In this document: one piece after another, positions 1 to 7,744 of the stretch | How the letters are laid out: each line of letters begins with the position of its first letter | Position numbering within the stretch: position 1 is the stretch's first letter | Source of the DNA: Lachnospiraceae bacterium | Lineage (GTDB): Bacteria > Bacillota > Clostridia > Lachnospirales > Lachnospiraceae | Direction: 5' to 3' | DNA: 40,496 bases | Assembly (NCBI GenBank): GCA_021770755.1 | Contig: JAETQI010000040.1 | Location: 1 to 40,496 of the forward strand | Program-made: the position numbers and the translations under genes | The notes under the pieces: generated by a model | What the model saw: only the letters and a program-made list of their open reading frames with translations | What the model was told of the DNA's origin: nothing | Database searches by the model: none

Positions 1-255
1 CACGGTGCGGATGTTGTGGAGATGTACGGAGGCGACGAAGCCTTGTTTTATGACGGCGAGATCAACAGGAGAAAGATTGATATATCAAGCCGGACATTGA
101 AACAGGGCAACGTGTCGGAAATAAAGATCGGCGCGAAAGACTACTCGAAGAATAAAAGAGGACTTAATTTTGTTTTGTATGATAACGAGACGGAGGAAGT
201 GATCGACGCTGTCAGCTTCGACACACATGTGCCCGAATTTACCTGCAGCAGATAG
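1..255 (+). CDS. C-terminal fragment of ILEI-like domain protein (partial)
   Basis: The reading frame is open from the first base and stops at 253-255, so only the last 84 residues are visible. The end of the protein contains RGLNFVLYDNETEEVIDAVS followed by FDTH. This resembles the core of the interleukin-like EMT inducer (ILEI/FAM3) domain, where a 'RGxNxVxxDxxTGxVxDxxxFD' stretch forms a beta hairpin. In bacteria such domains are often appended to polysaccharide-cluster proteins, which would fit the glycan genes downstream. The stop lies 12 bases before the FkbH start, so it is probably part of the same operon. The enzyme or transporter domain it belongs to is outside the window. The domain call rests on pattern memory only. 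Confidence 0.5.
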   Translation, partial: HGADVVEMYGGDEALFYDGEINRRKIDISSRTLKQGNVSEIKIGAKDYSKNKRGLNFVLYDNETEEVIDAVSFDTHVPEFTCSR

Positions 256-267
256 GAGGATCAAAAG

Positions 268-1992
268 ATGTATACATTCAGAGAATTGCAAAAAGCGTCA
301 CGCCTGGACATCGATGGGAAAGAAATAAAGGTCGCTGTGTTAGGCAACTGCGCAACACAATTTTTTTCCAGCGCGGTACAGGGATATGCGAAACGATCCG
401 GTCTGAATGCCCTGGTATATGACGCGGATTATGACCAGATCGATGCACAGCTTCTGGATCAGCATTCCGAGGTTTATGCATTCGGTCCTGACAGTATTGT
501 CATCTGGCTGGCGACAGACAGACTTTATGAAGAATTTCTTGACGCGGATCTTGCCGCGCGGGAGCGCTTCGCGGAAAGCTGTATGGAGCGATTGGAGCGG
601 TACTGGCATCTGATCACGGCAAACTGCAATGCCAAGATCATACAGTTAAATTTCTCCGAGATCAATGACAAGGTGCTTGGGAATTATTCGTGCAAGGTGA
701 CATCCACGTTTACATACCAGATCAGAAAGCTGAATGGTCTGCTCGGGGAAGCCATGGCAGGCCAGAGCGCGGTCTATCCCGCAGACTTGTTATCTGTACA
801 GATCGAACTGGGACAAAACAGGTTTTATGATGCGCCGCTCTACTATAATGCCAAGATGACCGTATCGATTAATGCCCTGCCGTATATCGCGAAAGCTGTG
901 GCAGATGTGCTTTTGGCGCTTGACGGCAGGATCAAGAAATGTGTTGTCTGCGATCTGGACAACACCCTGTGGGGCGGTGTGATCGGTGACGACGGTCTGG
1001 GAGGCATCCACATCGGGGAACTCGGGCAGGGACATGCGTTCACCAATCTCCAAAGATGGCTGAAACAATTAAAGGAATGCGGCATTATTCTGGCGGTGTG
1101 CAGCAAGAATAACGAGGAAACTGCCAGGGAACCGTTTGAAAAGCATGAGGAAATGATCTTAGGGCTGGAAGACATATCATTGTTTGTCGCAAATTGGGAC
1201 GATAAAGCGTCCAATATCAAAATGATCCAGAAGAGCCTGAACATAGGAATGGATTCGATGATCTTCCTGGATGACAACCCGTTTGAACGCAATCTGGTAA
1301 GGGAGCTGATCCCCGGGATCACAGTGCCCGAGCTGCCGCAGGATCCGGCATTATATCTTGAATACCTTCAGAGCCAGAATTACTTTGAGACAGCATCCTT
1401 TGCGGGAGCGGGCGCGGACAGGACAAAACAGTATCAGGCTGAATTGGAACGCAGGAAACTGGAAAAGACCTTTGAATCCATTGACGGGTACCTCAGGAGC
1501 CTTGAAATGAAAGGTACGGCAAAGCCGTTTGAACCAGTGAGATTTGCAAGGATCGCACAGCTTACGCAGCGCTCAAACCAATTTAACCTCAGAACGATCC
1601 GGTATACGGAAAGTGATATCGAGCGGATTGCAGACGACGGGAATTATCTGACGCTCTATTATACGCTGAGAGACAGATTCGGCGATCATGGTCTGGTGTC
1701 TGTCGTGATCATGAAAAAGATCTCCGAAACCAGGCTTTTCGTCGATACATGGCTGATGAGCTGCCGGGTATTAAAAAGAGGCATGGAGGAATTTATCGTA
1801 AATGCTTTTGTGGACACTGCCGCAAAAAATGGCTTCGAATGGATCAGCGCCGAGTATATTCCGACACCCAAAAATAAGATGGTCGAGACAATATATGAAA
1901 CAATGGGATTTACATGCACAACAGATCACCACTACGAGTTGAAAGTGTCAGCGTATGTGAAAAAAAATAATTATATAACAATGGAGGATTAA
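268..1992 (+). CDS. FkbH-like HAD protein, probable glyceryl-ACP synthase
   Basis: This 574-residue protein has the FkbH layout: an N-terminal BF1531-like region (about 1-215), a HAD catalytic core beginning with CDLDNTLWGGVIGDDG (Asp229, Asp231) and continuing through IILAVCSKNN and IFLDDNPFER, and a C-terminal GNAT-like region (about 400-570). Characterised FkbH proteins take 1,3-bisphosphoglycerate, remove the phosphate and load the glyceryl group on the phosphopantetheine of an ACP. An ACP gene follows 3 bases later, which supports that chemistry here. GGAGG at 256-260 sits 7 bases before the ATG. No methoxymalonyl enzymes (FkbG/I/K) are present, so glyceryl-ACP probably has another fate. 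The family call is firm; the exact substrate is inferred. Confidence 0.9.
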   Translation: MYTFRELQKASRLDIDGKEIKVAVLGNCATQFFSSAVQGYAKRSGLNALVYDADYDQIDAQLLDQHSEVYAFGPDSIVIWLATDRLYEEFLDADLAARERFAESCMERLERYWHLITANCNAKIIQLNFSEINDKVLGNYSCKVTSTFTYQIRKLNGLLGEAMAGQSAVYPADLLSVQIELGQNRFYDAPLYYNAKMTVSINALPYIAKAVADVLLALDGRIKKCVVCDLDNTLWGGVIGDDGLGGIHIGELGQGHAFTNLQRWLKQLKECGIILAVCSKNNEETAREPFEKHEEMILGLEDISLFVANWDDKASNIKMIQKSLNIGMDSMIFLDDNPFERNLVRELIPGITVPELPQDPALYLEYLQSQNYFETASFAGAGADRTKQYQAELERRKLEKTFESIDGYLRSLEMKGTAKPFEPVRFARIAQLTQRSNQFNLRTIRYTESDIERIADDGNYLTLYYTLRDRFGDHGLVSVVIMKKISETRLFVDTWLMSCRVLKRGMEEFIVNAFVDTAAKNGFEWISAEYIPTPKNKMVETIYETMGFTCTTDHHYELKVSAYVKKNNYITMED

Positions 1993-1995
1993 AAA

Positions 1996-2247
1996 ATGAG
2001 CAGGGAAGAAGTTTTGGAGAAAGTAACAGGCATTATCAGGGAGGTTTTTGAAAAGGACAGCATTGTCGTCAGTGAGACGACCACCGCTGCCGATGTCGAA
2101 GGCTGGGACAGCCTGACGCACCTGAATCTCGTAAATGAGATTGAAATGGAGTTTGACATACGTTTTATGCTCGCTGAGGTGCAGGGCTCTAAGAATGTCG
2201 GCGAGCTGATAACGGCGCTTATGAAGCATCTGGATGAAAAAAATTAA
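1996..2247 (+). CDS. acyl carrier protein
   Basis: An 83-residue acidic protein with the ACP signature GWDSLTHLNLV; Ser39 of the DSL motif is the expected phosphopantetheine site. GGAGG at 1983-1987 gives good spacing to the ATG. It directly follows the FkbH-like gene, the classic pairing for loading glycerate as a thioester. It is therefore probably a dedicated carrier rather than the fatty-acid ACP. Its stop overlaps the region just upstream of the lipoyl-carrier gene, consistent with co-translation. No phosphopantetheinyl transferase is encoded in this window, so it must rely on one elsewhere. Confidence 0.92.
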   Translation: MSREEVLEKVTGIIREVFEKDSIVVSETTTAADVEGWDSLTHLNLVNEIEMEFDIRFMLAEVQGSKNVGELITALMKHLDEKN

Positions 2248-2260
2248 CGGGGGTGATGCC

Positions 2261-2632
2261 ATGAAACTGGATGAGTTTCTGTTTTCTTCCGATCATATAT
2301 GGGTTAAAAAAGATGCGAATGATGTCCTGCTGGGCTTAAGCGATCATGCCCAGAAAAAGCTGAAAGTCATCATGTTCGTCAATCTGCCCGACGAAGGCTT
2401 TGAACTAAAGATCGGTGAAAAATTCGGGGATGTGGAGAGCGTAAAGACAGTATCCGATCTGGTTTCTCCAGTATCAGGCAGGGTGATCGGGATCAACCAG
2501 AGCATCGTCGACGAACCCGATGCGATCAATGAGTCGCCCTACGAGAGCTGGCTGCTGCGGGTCAGCGCCGATGCGCTTTCGGACAGTCTGATGAACCATG
2601 AGATGTACGAGGAATGTAAGGAGCGGTTATGA
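2261..2632 (+). CDS. GcvH-like lipoyl carrier protein
   Basis: A 123-residue protein of glycine-cleavage H-protein type. GDVESVKTVSDLVSPVSGRV contains the lipoylation site ESVK (Lys62), placed as in E. coli GcvH. The start at 2261 is preferred over the ATG at 2234 because family homology begins at MKLDEFLFSSDHIW and a G-rich ribosome site (ACGGGGG) precedes it. No glycine decarboxylase, aminomethyltransferase or 2-oxoacid dehydrogenase is encoded nearby. Neighbours instead supply its own E3 (next gene, 4-base overlap) and lipoate ligase. It is inferred to be a lipoyl carrier dedicated to this pathway, either a dithiol redox shuttle or an acyl carrier. Confidence 0.85.
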   Translation: MKLDEFLFSSDHIWVKKDANDVLLGLSDHAQKKLKVIMFVNLPDEGFELKIGEKFGDVESVKTVSDLVSPVSGRVIGINQSIVDEPDAINESPYESWLLRVSADALSDSLMNHEMYEECKERL

Positions 2633-3931
2633 TCTATGATGTAGCGATTATCGGAGGAGGTCCGGGCGGTTACGCCGCTGCGTTTGAGGCTGTCAGATCC
2701 GGGCTTTCGGCAATTCTTTTTGAAAAGGAACTGCTGGGGGGAACCTGCCTGAACAGAGGCTGTGTTCCCACGAAGTACCTGGCGCATGTTTCAACGCTGT
2801 GTACGGAATTATTACATGCTGGAGAATATGGTCTAAATGCGCAATACAGCGGAATCGATTTTCGCATGACGCAGCAGAAAAATCATGCAATTGTCGGGGA
2901 ACTCAGAAACGGTCTTGCACAAAAATTATCGGACTGCGGCGTATCCATCGTCAATGGCGAGGCTTCGCTGCTGGATAAAGATTCGATCCTGTGCGGAAAC
3001 GTTTTGTATCAAACACAAAATGTCATCATTGCAAGCGGTTCGGAACCGGTACGGTTAACGGGGCATATGTTGACGAGCGACGAGGTCTTAAAGCTGGATC
3101 GGATTCCCAACTCCATGTCAATAATAGGGGGGGGGTGGTATAGCTGCAGAGCTTGCTGAGATCTTCAACGGATTCGGCACAGATGTTTCCATCTATATCC
3201 GCGGCGATAGGATATTGAGAAGGTGGGATAAGGATATTGCTGTCGGCCTGACGCAGAGTATGAAAAAGCGCGGGATCAGGATCTATCCGAAGTGTGATGA
3301 AGACATCCTGAAAGGCGTGCGCGATGAAATAACCGTATCAGCGATCGGGAGAAAGCCTGTGCTTGACCACATGAACAAGTCCTTATTTTTGACAGATGGC
3401 AGCGGGGGAATTGTTACAGATCCATCAGGACAGACAAAGACAAAAGGCGTATATGCAATCGGGGATGTCGTATCGGGAAGTCCGATGCTTGCGCACACGG
3501 CTATGGAGCAGGGGATCAGGGCTGTATCTCACATCGTACATCAGAAAAGTGCCGGTGCGGGCGCCATCATTCGGTGCATTTATACCAAGCCTGAGATCGC
3601 CTGTGTGGGACTGACTATGGAAGGGGCACTTTTGCGGGGGAAAAATGCCATTGCAGCAAAACAGACAATGTATGCAAACGCAAGGACGCTGATCGTCACG
3701 AAGGAAAGAGGATTTATCAAAATTGTGGCGGAAAGAGGTACGCGCAGATTATTGGGCGCACAGTTAATGTGCGAGAGGGCGTCGGATCTTGTTTCCGAGC
3801 TGGCATCCGCGGTTCAGAACGGTTTTACGATAGATGACATGCTGGGAACCACAAGACCCCATCCGAGTTATGCGGAGGGCGTGTCAGAGGCTTTGGGCAG
3901 GGCAAGGGACGGGCTGGACAATGAAATATAG
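2629..3931 (+). CDS. lpdA: dihydrolipoamide dehydrogenase (E3), frameshifted at a G9 tract
   Basis: FAD/NAD disulfide oxidoreductase that would reoxidise or reduce the lipoyl carrier. Visible are the FAD loop IIGGGPGG, the redox disulfide GGTCLNRGCVPTK (Cys40, Cys45), the second FAD motif YAIGDV and the C-terminal dimer/catalytic stretch RPHPSYAEGVSEA. As sequenced the frame ends at TGA 3157-3159 (176 residues, lacking the NAD and dimer domains). With one G fewer in the run at 3127-3135, the frame reads SIIGGGGIAAELAEIFNG and continues to 3931, giving a 433-residue E3. The run encodes the glycine-rich NAD-binding loop itself. It could be a phase-off state, a real mutation or a homopolymer sequencing error. 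The start overlaps the lipoyl-carrier stop. Confidence 0.85.
3127..3135 (+). repeat. G9 homopolymer tract inside lpd
   Basis: Nine consecutive G residues lie within the NAD-binding loop codons of the dihydrolipoamide dehydrogenase gene. Eight G keep the full frame, nine give TGA at 3157, and ten would give an immediate TAG. The tract therefore acts as an on/off switch if it slips, and the sequenced state is off. Confidence 0.8.
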
Positions 3932-4628
3932 ATATATGCGGAGCAGTTCATTGAACCCCTACAAAAACCTTGCGCTCGAACAGGCATTGTTTCACTGTGT
4001 GCATGAGGAGGACGCGGTCTTCTTATTGTGGCAGAATGACAATACGATCGTAGCCGGAAGGAATCAGGATATAAGGACCGAGTGCAGGGTGGAGGCGTTT
4101 CTGCGGCAGGGAGGCACACTGGCACGGAGAAAGTCTGGGGGAGGCGCGGTATATCACGATCTTGGGAATCTGAACTATTCCATCATATGCCGCACAGCGT
4201 CTGCGGACGAATGCAGGTACGACGAGCTGATCTGCGGACTGATGAGGCAGTACGGTCTGGATGCGCGGTACAACGGACGCAACGATATCACCGTAGGCAC
4301 AAAAAAGATAAGCGGTAACGCCAGGTATTCCGCCGGCGAGATAACCTGCAGTCATGGGACGCTCCTCATTCAGTCGGATCTATCCGCCATGGAAAAGTTT
4401 TTGACGCCAGAGAGCGGCAAACTGGAGCGAAACCATATCAAAAGCGTGCGGGCAAGGGTTGCAAATCTGTCGGAATATATACCGCAGATCACCGTAGAAA
4501 CGGTTATTGGCGATCTCATAAGGCGATACCATATAAAAAGGCTGGAATCCCTGCCCCCGGAAAACGAATTGAAACGATGGGAATATTTTTTTGGAAATGA
4601 ACAATGGATCTATGGAGGTATGGAATGA
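3921..4628 (+). CDS. lipoate-protein ligase A family protein
   Basis: A 235-residue member of the biotin/lipoate ligase family, which activates lipoate (or octanoate) and attaches it to the lysine of lipoyl domains. RRKSGGGAVYHD (69-80) is the lipoate/adenylate loop and TVGTKKISGNARY carries the catalytic Lys129. It is shorter than E. coli LplA (338 residues) because the C-terminal accessory domain is absent, so it may be a transferase or need a partner. The ATG at 3921 is inside the end of lpd (11-base overlap), showing translational coupling. Its obvious substrate is the GcvH-like protein three genes up. It lies within the operon ending at 7446. Confidence 0.87.
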   Translation: MKYRYMRSSSLNPYKNLALEQALFHCVHEEDAVFLLWQNDNTIVAGRNQDIRTECRVEAFLRQGGTLARRKSGGGAVYHDLGNLNYSIICRTASADECRYDELICGLMRQYGLDARYNGRNDITVGTKKISGNARYSAGEITCSHGTLLIQSDLSAMEKFLTPESGKLERNHIKSVRARVANLSEYIPQITVETVIGDLIRRYHIKRLESLPPENELKRWEYFFGNEQWIYGGME

Positions 4629-5566
4629 ACATACTGTCAATGTCCGGATTTGTACCGGAACAGATATGTGATACGGTGCGGTTTACGCAGTACTTTGGAC
4701 AGCGTAATATTGCGTCGTATTGCGGATATGCGTCGGATTTTATCTCACAGGTTATGGGCGATCAAAATATAGACGGCGCCGTATATCCCAAATCCTGCGA
4801 CAGCAGCCGTATTATCGGCAGCTACCTGGAAATGTGCGGGAAATTCCTGCATCAGATCAATGTTCCGGCGGGAACGGATCATGCAGCGGTGATGTTTTTT
4901 GCAGAGGAGATCAGAAGGTATCAGCAGCAGATCGAAAAACATTATCATACAGCAATAAACAACATTGGTGAGCGGATCGCGCTGTTAAACAGGCGAAACA
5001 GAGAGATCTGCGAAATGTATGACGATCTTGACACGCTTGATTATTATGCATACATAGAGAATATACACAAGAACCTGCAGAGACCGCTTTGCGAGCAGAC
5101 GGTCGGGGACAGGCTCCGTCAGGTTCATCGGACAGGCAAGAGGGTTTTTGTGACGGGTTCTTTTTTGTCAGGCATAGAGATCGCCAGGATCATTGAGGAT
5201 AGAGGTCTTAAGATCGTGGGCGATGATCTTCCGGAATCCGGAAGATTATGCAGTTTTCCGGAAACAAAAGACACAGGAGATGTTTATCTCAATATATCAG
5301 CAAATATAATGGGACGGAGGTTATCCCCCACACAGGATCATTTTAACAGGATCCTGGAAGCCGATCTTGCGGAGATCAAAAGAAAGGAAGCAAAAGGCGT
5401 CATTATGGTGATCCAGAAATACTGCGAACCATATGAGTATCTGTATTCCATATATAAAGCCTATCTGGAAGCGCAGGATATTCCTGTGCTTAAGATCAGC
5501 CTGCTTCATTCCGAAGACACACAAAAGGCAGAACTGCAGATAGAAGCCTTTGCGGATATCATATAG
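4625..5566 (+). CDS. 2-hydroxyacyl-CoA dehydratase family subunit (HgdB/BcrC-like)
   Basis: A 313-residue subunit of the 2-hydroxyacyl-CoA dehydratase/benzoyl-CoA reductase D-component family. The C-terminal QKYCEPYEYLYSIYKAYLEA matches the family's 'KFCDPHxxDYPxLKxxLE' block with a cluster-ligand cysteine, followed by a degenerate QLRTRIEAF-like end (ELQIEAF). Further cysteines lie in SYCGYASDF and YPKSCDSSRI. Such subunits hold a [4Fe-4S] cluster and form a heterodimer that removes an alpha-hydroxyl through a ketyl radical. The start at 4625 overlaps the lipoate-ligase stop as ATGA, with GGAGG at 4615-4619. The next gene is the partner subunit. It is rather short and divergent, so the substrate may be unusual. 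Confidence 0.8.
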   Translation: MNILSMSGFVPEQICDTVRFTQYFGQRNIASYCGYASDFISQVMGDQNIDGAVYPKSCDSSRIIGSYLEMCGKFLHQINVPAGTDHAAVMFFAEEIRRYQQQIEKHYHTAINNIGERIALLNRRNREICEMYDDLDTLDYYAYIENIHKNLQRPLCEQTVGDRLRQVHRTGKRVFVTGSFLSGIEIARIIEDRGLKIVGDDLPESGRLCSFPETKDTGDVYLNISANIMGRRLSPTQDHFNRILEADLAEIKRKEAKGVIMVIQKYCEPYEYLYSIYKAYLEAQDIPVLKISLLHSEDTQKAELQIEAFADII

Positions 5567-5578
5567 GAGGACACTGCC

Positions 5579-6727
5579 ATGGCTCAGACAATCATAAGGA
5601 TTCAGACGAAACTGATGAAAGAGTACTACCAGTATTTTTCCAAGTACGCCAAGGGCGGACGGCCGGAAGGCAAGGTTGCCTGGATCACCGCGTTTGCACC
5701 GGTGGAAATATTGGAAGCGCTGGGAATTTCCTGCTACTATCCGGAAAGCTACGCAGCCGTGATCGCGGCAAGCAGCATGGAGCAGTCCCTGTTAAGCAAG
5801 AGCGAGGAATTAAACTTATCAAGGGACTGCTGCTCCTACTCATGCTGCATACAAGGATGCCTTGAATTGGAAGAAGGACCAAGAGGCGTACCGCCAAAGC
5901 CCGATATGCTGATCGCGACAAATAACCAGTGCAATACCCTTCCAAACTGGTGGAATATACTGGCGCACAGGTACAAAGTACCGCTGATCGTGATCGATTA
6001 TCCCGGAGACGGCGCAGACAGAAGGACCGCATATCACTATGTAACCGCCCAGCACAGAAACCTGATCACGGAGCTTGAAAGGCTCACCGGAAACAAGCTC
6101 CATATGGACAGGCTCGCGGAATTGGTTGAAAACAGCAGAAACAGCGTAAAAGCGTGGAAGTCCGTCATCCGCCATATGAAAGATAAGGAAGTCATACCAA
6201 CAGGGCTGTTCGATGACATTAATTTTCTCATTACGGCGAGATGCAGGCGTGAAACGTCGGAAATGTACACGATGCTTGAGGAGGAGCTAAGCAGGAGACC
6301 CCTGGCAAATCAGGAACTGCTTCCTGTGTTCTGGCTGGGCTATCCCCTCTGGTATCACGCTGACAGGTATCTGTCCTCCATACTGGAGGGATGCAGAGTA
6401 TCAGGTTCGAATTATATTACATGGTGGAATATTGACTACGCGGGTGAAGATCTGTTCGAATGCCTGTTTAACGCGTACAATGATACATTTTTAAATCTTT
6501 CCCAGAAAACCAGAAACGAACGTCTGGGCAGGCTCATACGGGAATCGGGCGCCAAAGCCGCAGTCACGCTCCGCAATAAGAGCTGCAAGTGCGATTTCGT
6601 GTCCGCCAGAAACATAGATATCCCGCAGGTCGAGATTGACATGGATATGATCGACCGAACCATCCTGGATGAGAAGGCTGCCCGGGACAGGATCAGCCTG
6701 GTCAGGGAAACGATATGTACCGGCTAG
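5579..6727 (+). CDS. 2-hydroxyacyl-CoA dehydratase family subunit (HgdA-like)
   Basis: The 382-residue partner of the preceding subunit. The family block is visible in DCCSYSCCIQGCLELEEGP, then PDMLIATNNQCNTLPNWWN, then VPLIVIDYPGDG, as in 2-hydroxyglutaryl-, lactoyl- and phenyllactoyl-CoA dehydratases. The cysteines in these blocks are candidate [4Fe-4S] ligands. TAGGAGG (5565-5571) overlaps the previous stop and positions the ATG at 5579. The activator gene overlaps its 3' end by 13 bases. No CoA transferase or CoA ligase accompanies it, so the thioester substrate is likely delivered by the operon's ACP or lipoyl carrier. That last point is inference. Confidence 0.85.
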   Translation: MAQTIIRIQTKLMKEYYQYFSKYAKGGRPEGKVAWITAFAPVEILEALGISCYYPESYAAVIAASSMEQSLLSKSEELNLSRDCCSYSCCIQGCLELEEGPRGVPPKPDMLIATNNQCNTLPNWWNILAHRYKVPLIVIDYPGDGADRRTAYHYVTAQHRNLITELERLTGNKLHMDRLAELVENSRNSVKAWKSVIRHMKDKEVIPTGLFDDINFLITARCRRETSEMYTMLEEELSRRPLANQELLPVFWLGYPLWYHADRYLSSILEGCRVSGSNYITWWNIDYAGEDLFECLFNAYNDTFLNLSQKTRNERLGRLIRESGAKAAVTLRNKSCKCDFVSARNIDIPQVEIDMDMIDRTILDEKAARDRISLVRETICTG

Positions 6728-7446
6728 GAATCGATGTGGGTTCAACATACACAAAATACTGTGTGTTGTCCTGCAGGAACAAGATCGAAGACTGCTTCAC
6801 CGAGAGGACACCCATAAGGCAGAGAGAATACTTTGAGGGCAAAAAGGGGGACTTTCCCAGCGCTTCCTGCGGCTACGGCAAGGCAAATGTCCCTTTTGCG
6901 AAAAAGTCGGTCAACGAATTGACCGCGCTGGCAAAGGGGAGTCATTATGTCTGTCCGGAAGTGAGCGTCGTGCTGGACATCGGAGGGCAGGATACGAAGA
7001 TCATCTGCCATGAAAACGGAACGCTGAAAAACTTTTATATCAATGACAGATGCGCCGCGGGCAGCGGAATGTTTCTGATCAATACATTGCGCATGCTGGA
7101 GATAGATTTTGACGATATGGATCTGCAAGACATCCGGTCTGAGATCAGGCTGTCGTCGGCATGCGCCGTGTTTGCACAGACCGAGATCGTAGGGCTGATT
7201 GCCGCGAACGTGCCCGCAAAAGATATTGCCGGCGCAGTTGTCGGGCACATACTGCAGCAGTCCAGGAGCCTGCTGCGCAAAGTAAATGCCGAAAACGGCA
7301 TATTGCTCTCAGGGGGGCTGACACAGATCAGGGGATTTCGGGAAATGGCAGACAGGATCTTGGAAACCAGATGTATCATAGGACCGTATGCGAGATATAT
7401 GTCCGCGATAGGGTGTGCTTTGAGCCTTCCTTCATGTGGCGATTAG
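6715..7446 (+). CDS. 2-hydroxyacyl dehydratase activator ATPase (HgdC/BadF-BcrA family)
   Basis: A 243-residue ASKHA-fold ATPase. GIDVGSTYTKYCV (phosphate 1), VLDIGGQDTK (phosphate 2) and LLSGGLTQIRG (adenosine) are visible. Cys113 in NDRCAAGSGMF and Cys150 in SSACAVFAQTEI match the two cysteines per monomer that hold one [4Fe-4S] cluster between two HgdC subunits. These activators use ATP to inject a low-potential electron into the dehydratase to start radical dehydration. All key residues are present, so the system looks functional. It is the last gene of the operon, with an intrinsic terminator overlapping its stop codon. Confidence 0.92.
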   Translation: MYRLGIDVGSTYTKYCVLSCRNKIEDCFTERTPIRQREYFEGKKGDFPSASCGYGKANVPFAKKSVNELTALAKGSHYVCPEVSVVLDIGGQDTKIICHENGTLKNFYINDRCAAGSGMFLINTLRMLEIDFDDMDLQDIRSEIRLSSACAVFAQTEIVGLIAANVPAKDIAGAVVGHILQQSRSLLRKVNAENGILLSGGLTQIRGFREMADRILETRCIIGPYARYMSAIGCALSLPSCGD

Positions 7447-7475
7447 ACAACTCAAAAAAGGGGTTGTCTTTTTTT
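7445..7475 (+). terminator. intrinsic terminator after dehydratase operon
   Basis: AGACAAC (7445-7451) pairs with GTTGTCT (7463-7469) across an A-rich loop and runs into seven T (7469-7475). It ends the operon that begins upstream of 268. Confidence 0.85.
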
Positions 7476-7477
7476 AT

Positions 7478-7562
7478 GCGCAGACCCGTGCAGAGGAAAT
7501 AAGCCGCCAGTGCGGCGCACGGGTCGCGCGGGAGTAGGGGAAGAAGGCTCTTCCCTACTCGA
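7478..7562. repeat. two-hairpin dispersed repeat, copy 1
   Basis: Outer stem GACCCGTGC (7483-7491) pairs with GCACGGGTC (7517-7525). Inside it are AGAGGAAA and a small stem GCCGC/GCGGC. A second hairpin follows: GAGTAGGG (7532-7539) with CCCTACTC (7553-7560), extended by AAGA/TCTT. The same plan recurs at 21276-21362 and 31154-31252 with different but compensating bases in the stems. Confidence 0.75.
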
Positions 7563-7563
7563 T

Positions 7564-7606
7564 TGCACACGGGCACCCAGGGGAAGAAGGCTCTTCCCTA
7601 CTCGAC
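7564..7606. repeat. truncated copy of the two-hairpin repeat
   Basis: It carries the left arm ACACGGGCACCCAG joined directly to GGGGAAGAAGGCTCTTCCCT and ACTCG, so the central part of the element is deleted. It lies in tandem immediately after copy 1. The rest of the interval to 7744 is AT-rich; TATAAT at 7697-7702 is a possible -10 box without a good -35. Confidence 0.6.
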
Positions 7607-7744
7607 TTTTCAAAATAATAGTAGCAAAAGTGCACAAAATAATCACTGAAAACCTAAATAAACTTAAAAAATATAGCTAAAAAAAAGAAACTAATCTATA
7701 ATGGCAATTGGTCGCATGAGATTGGGAAAGATGATACAGTGATT

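Noticed and set aside
2261-2632. Glycine cleavage H protein in its normal role
   Set aside because: No gcvP or gcvT nearby; its neighbours are FkbH, ACP, E3, ligase and dehydratase genes, so a separate role is more likely, though not proven.
3215-3931. Separate gene for an FAD/NAD oxidoreductase C-terminal half
   Set aside because: It starts at a TTG with no ribosome site and continues the upstream frame exactly if one G is removed, so it is the second part of one frameshifted gene.
7697-7702. TATAAT as the promoter of the glycan cluster
   Set aside because: No -35 box at a suitable distance (TAGCTA only), so it is mentioned but not called.
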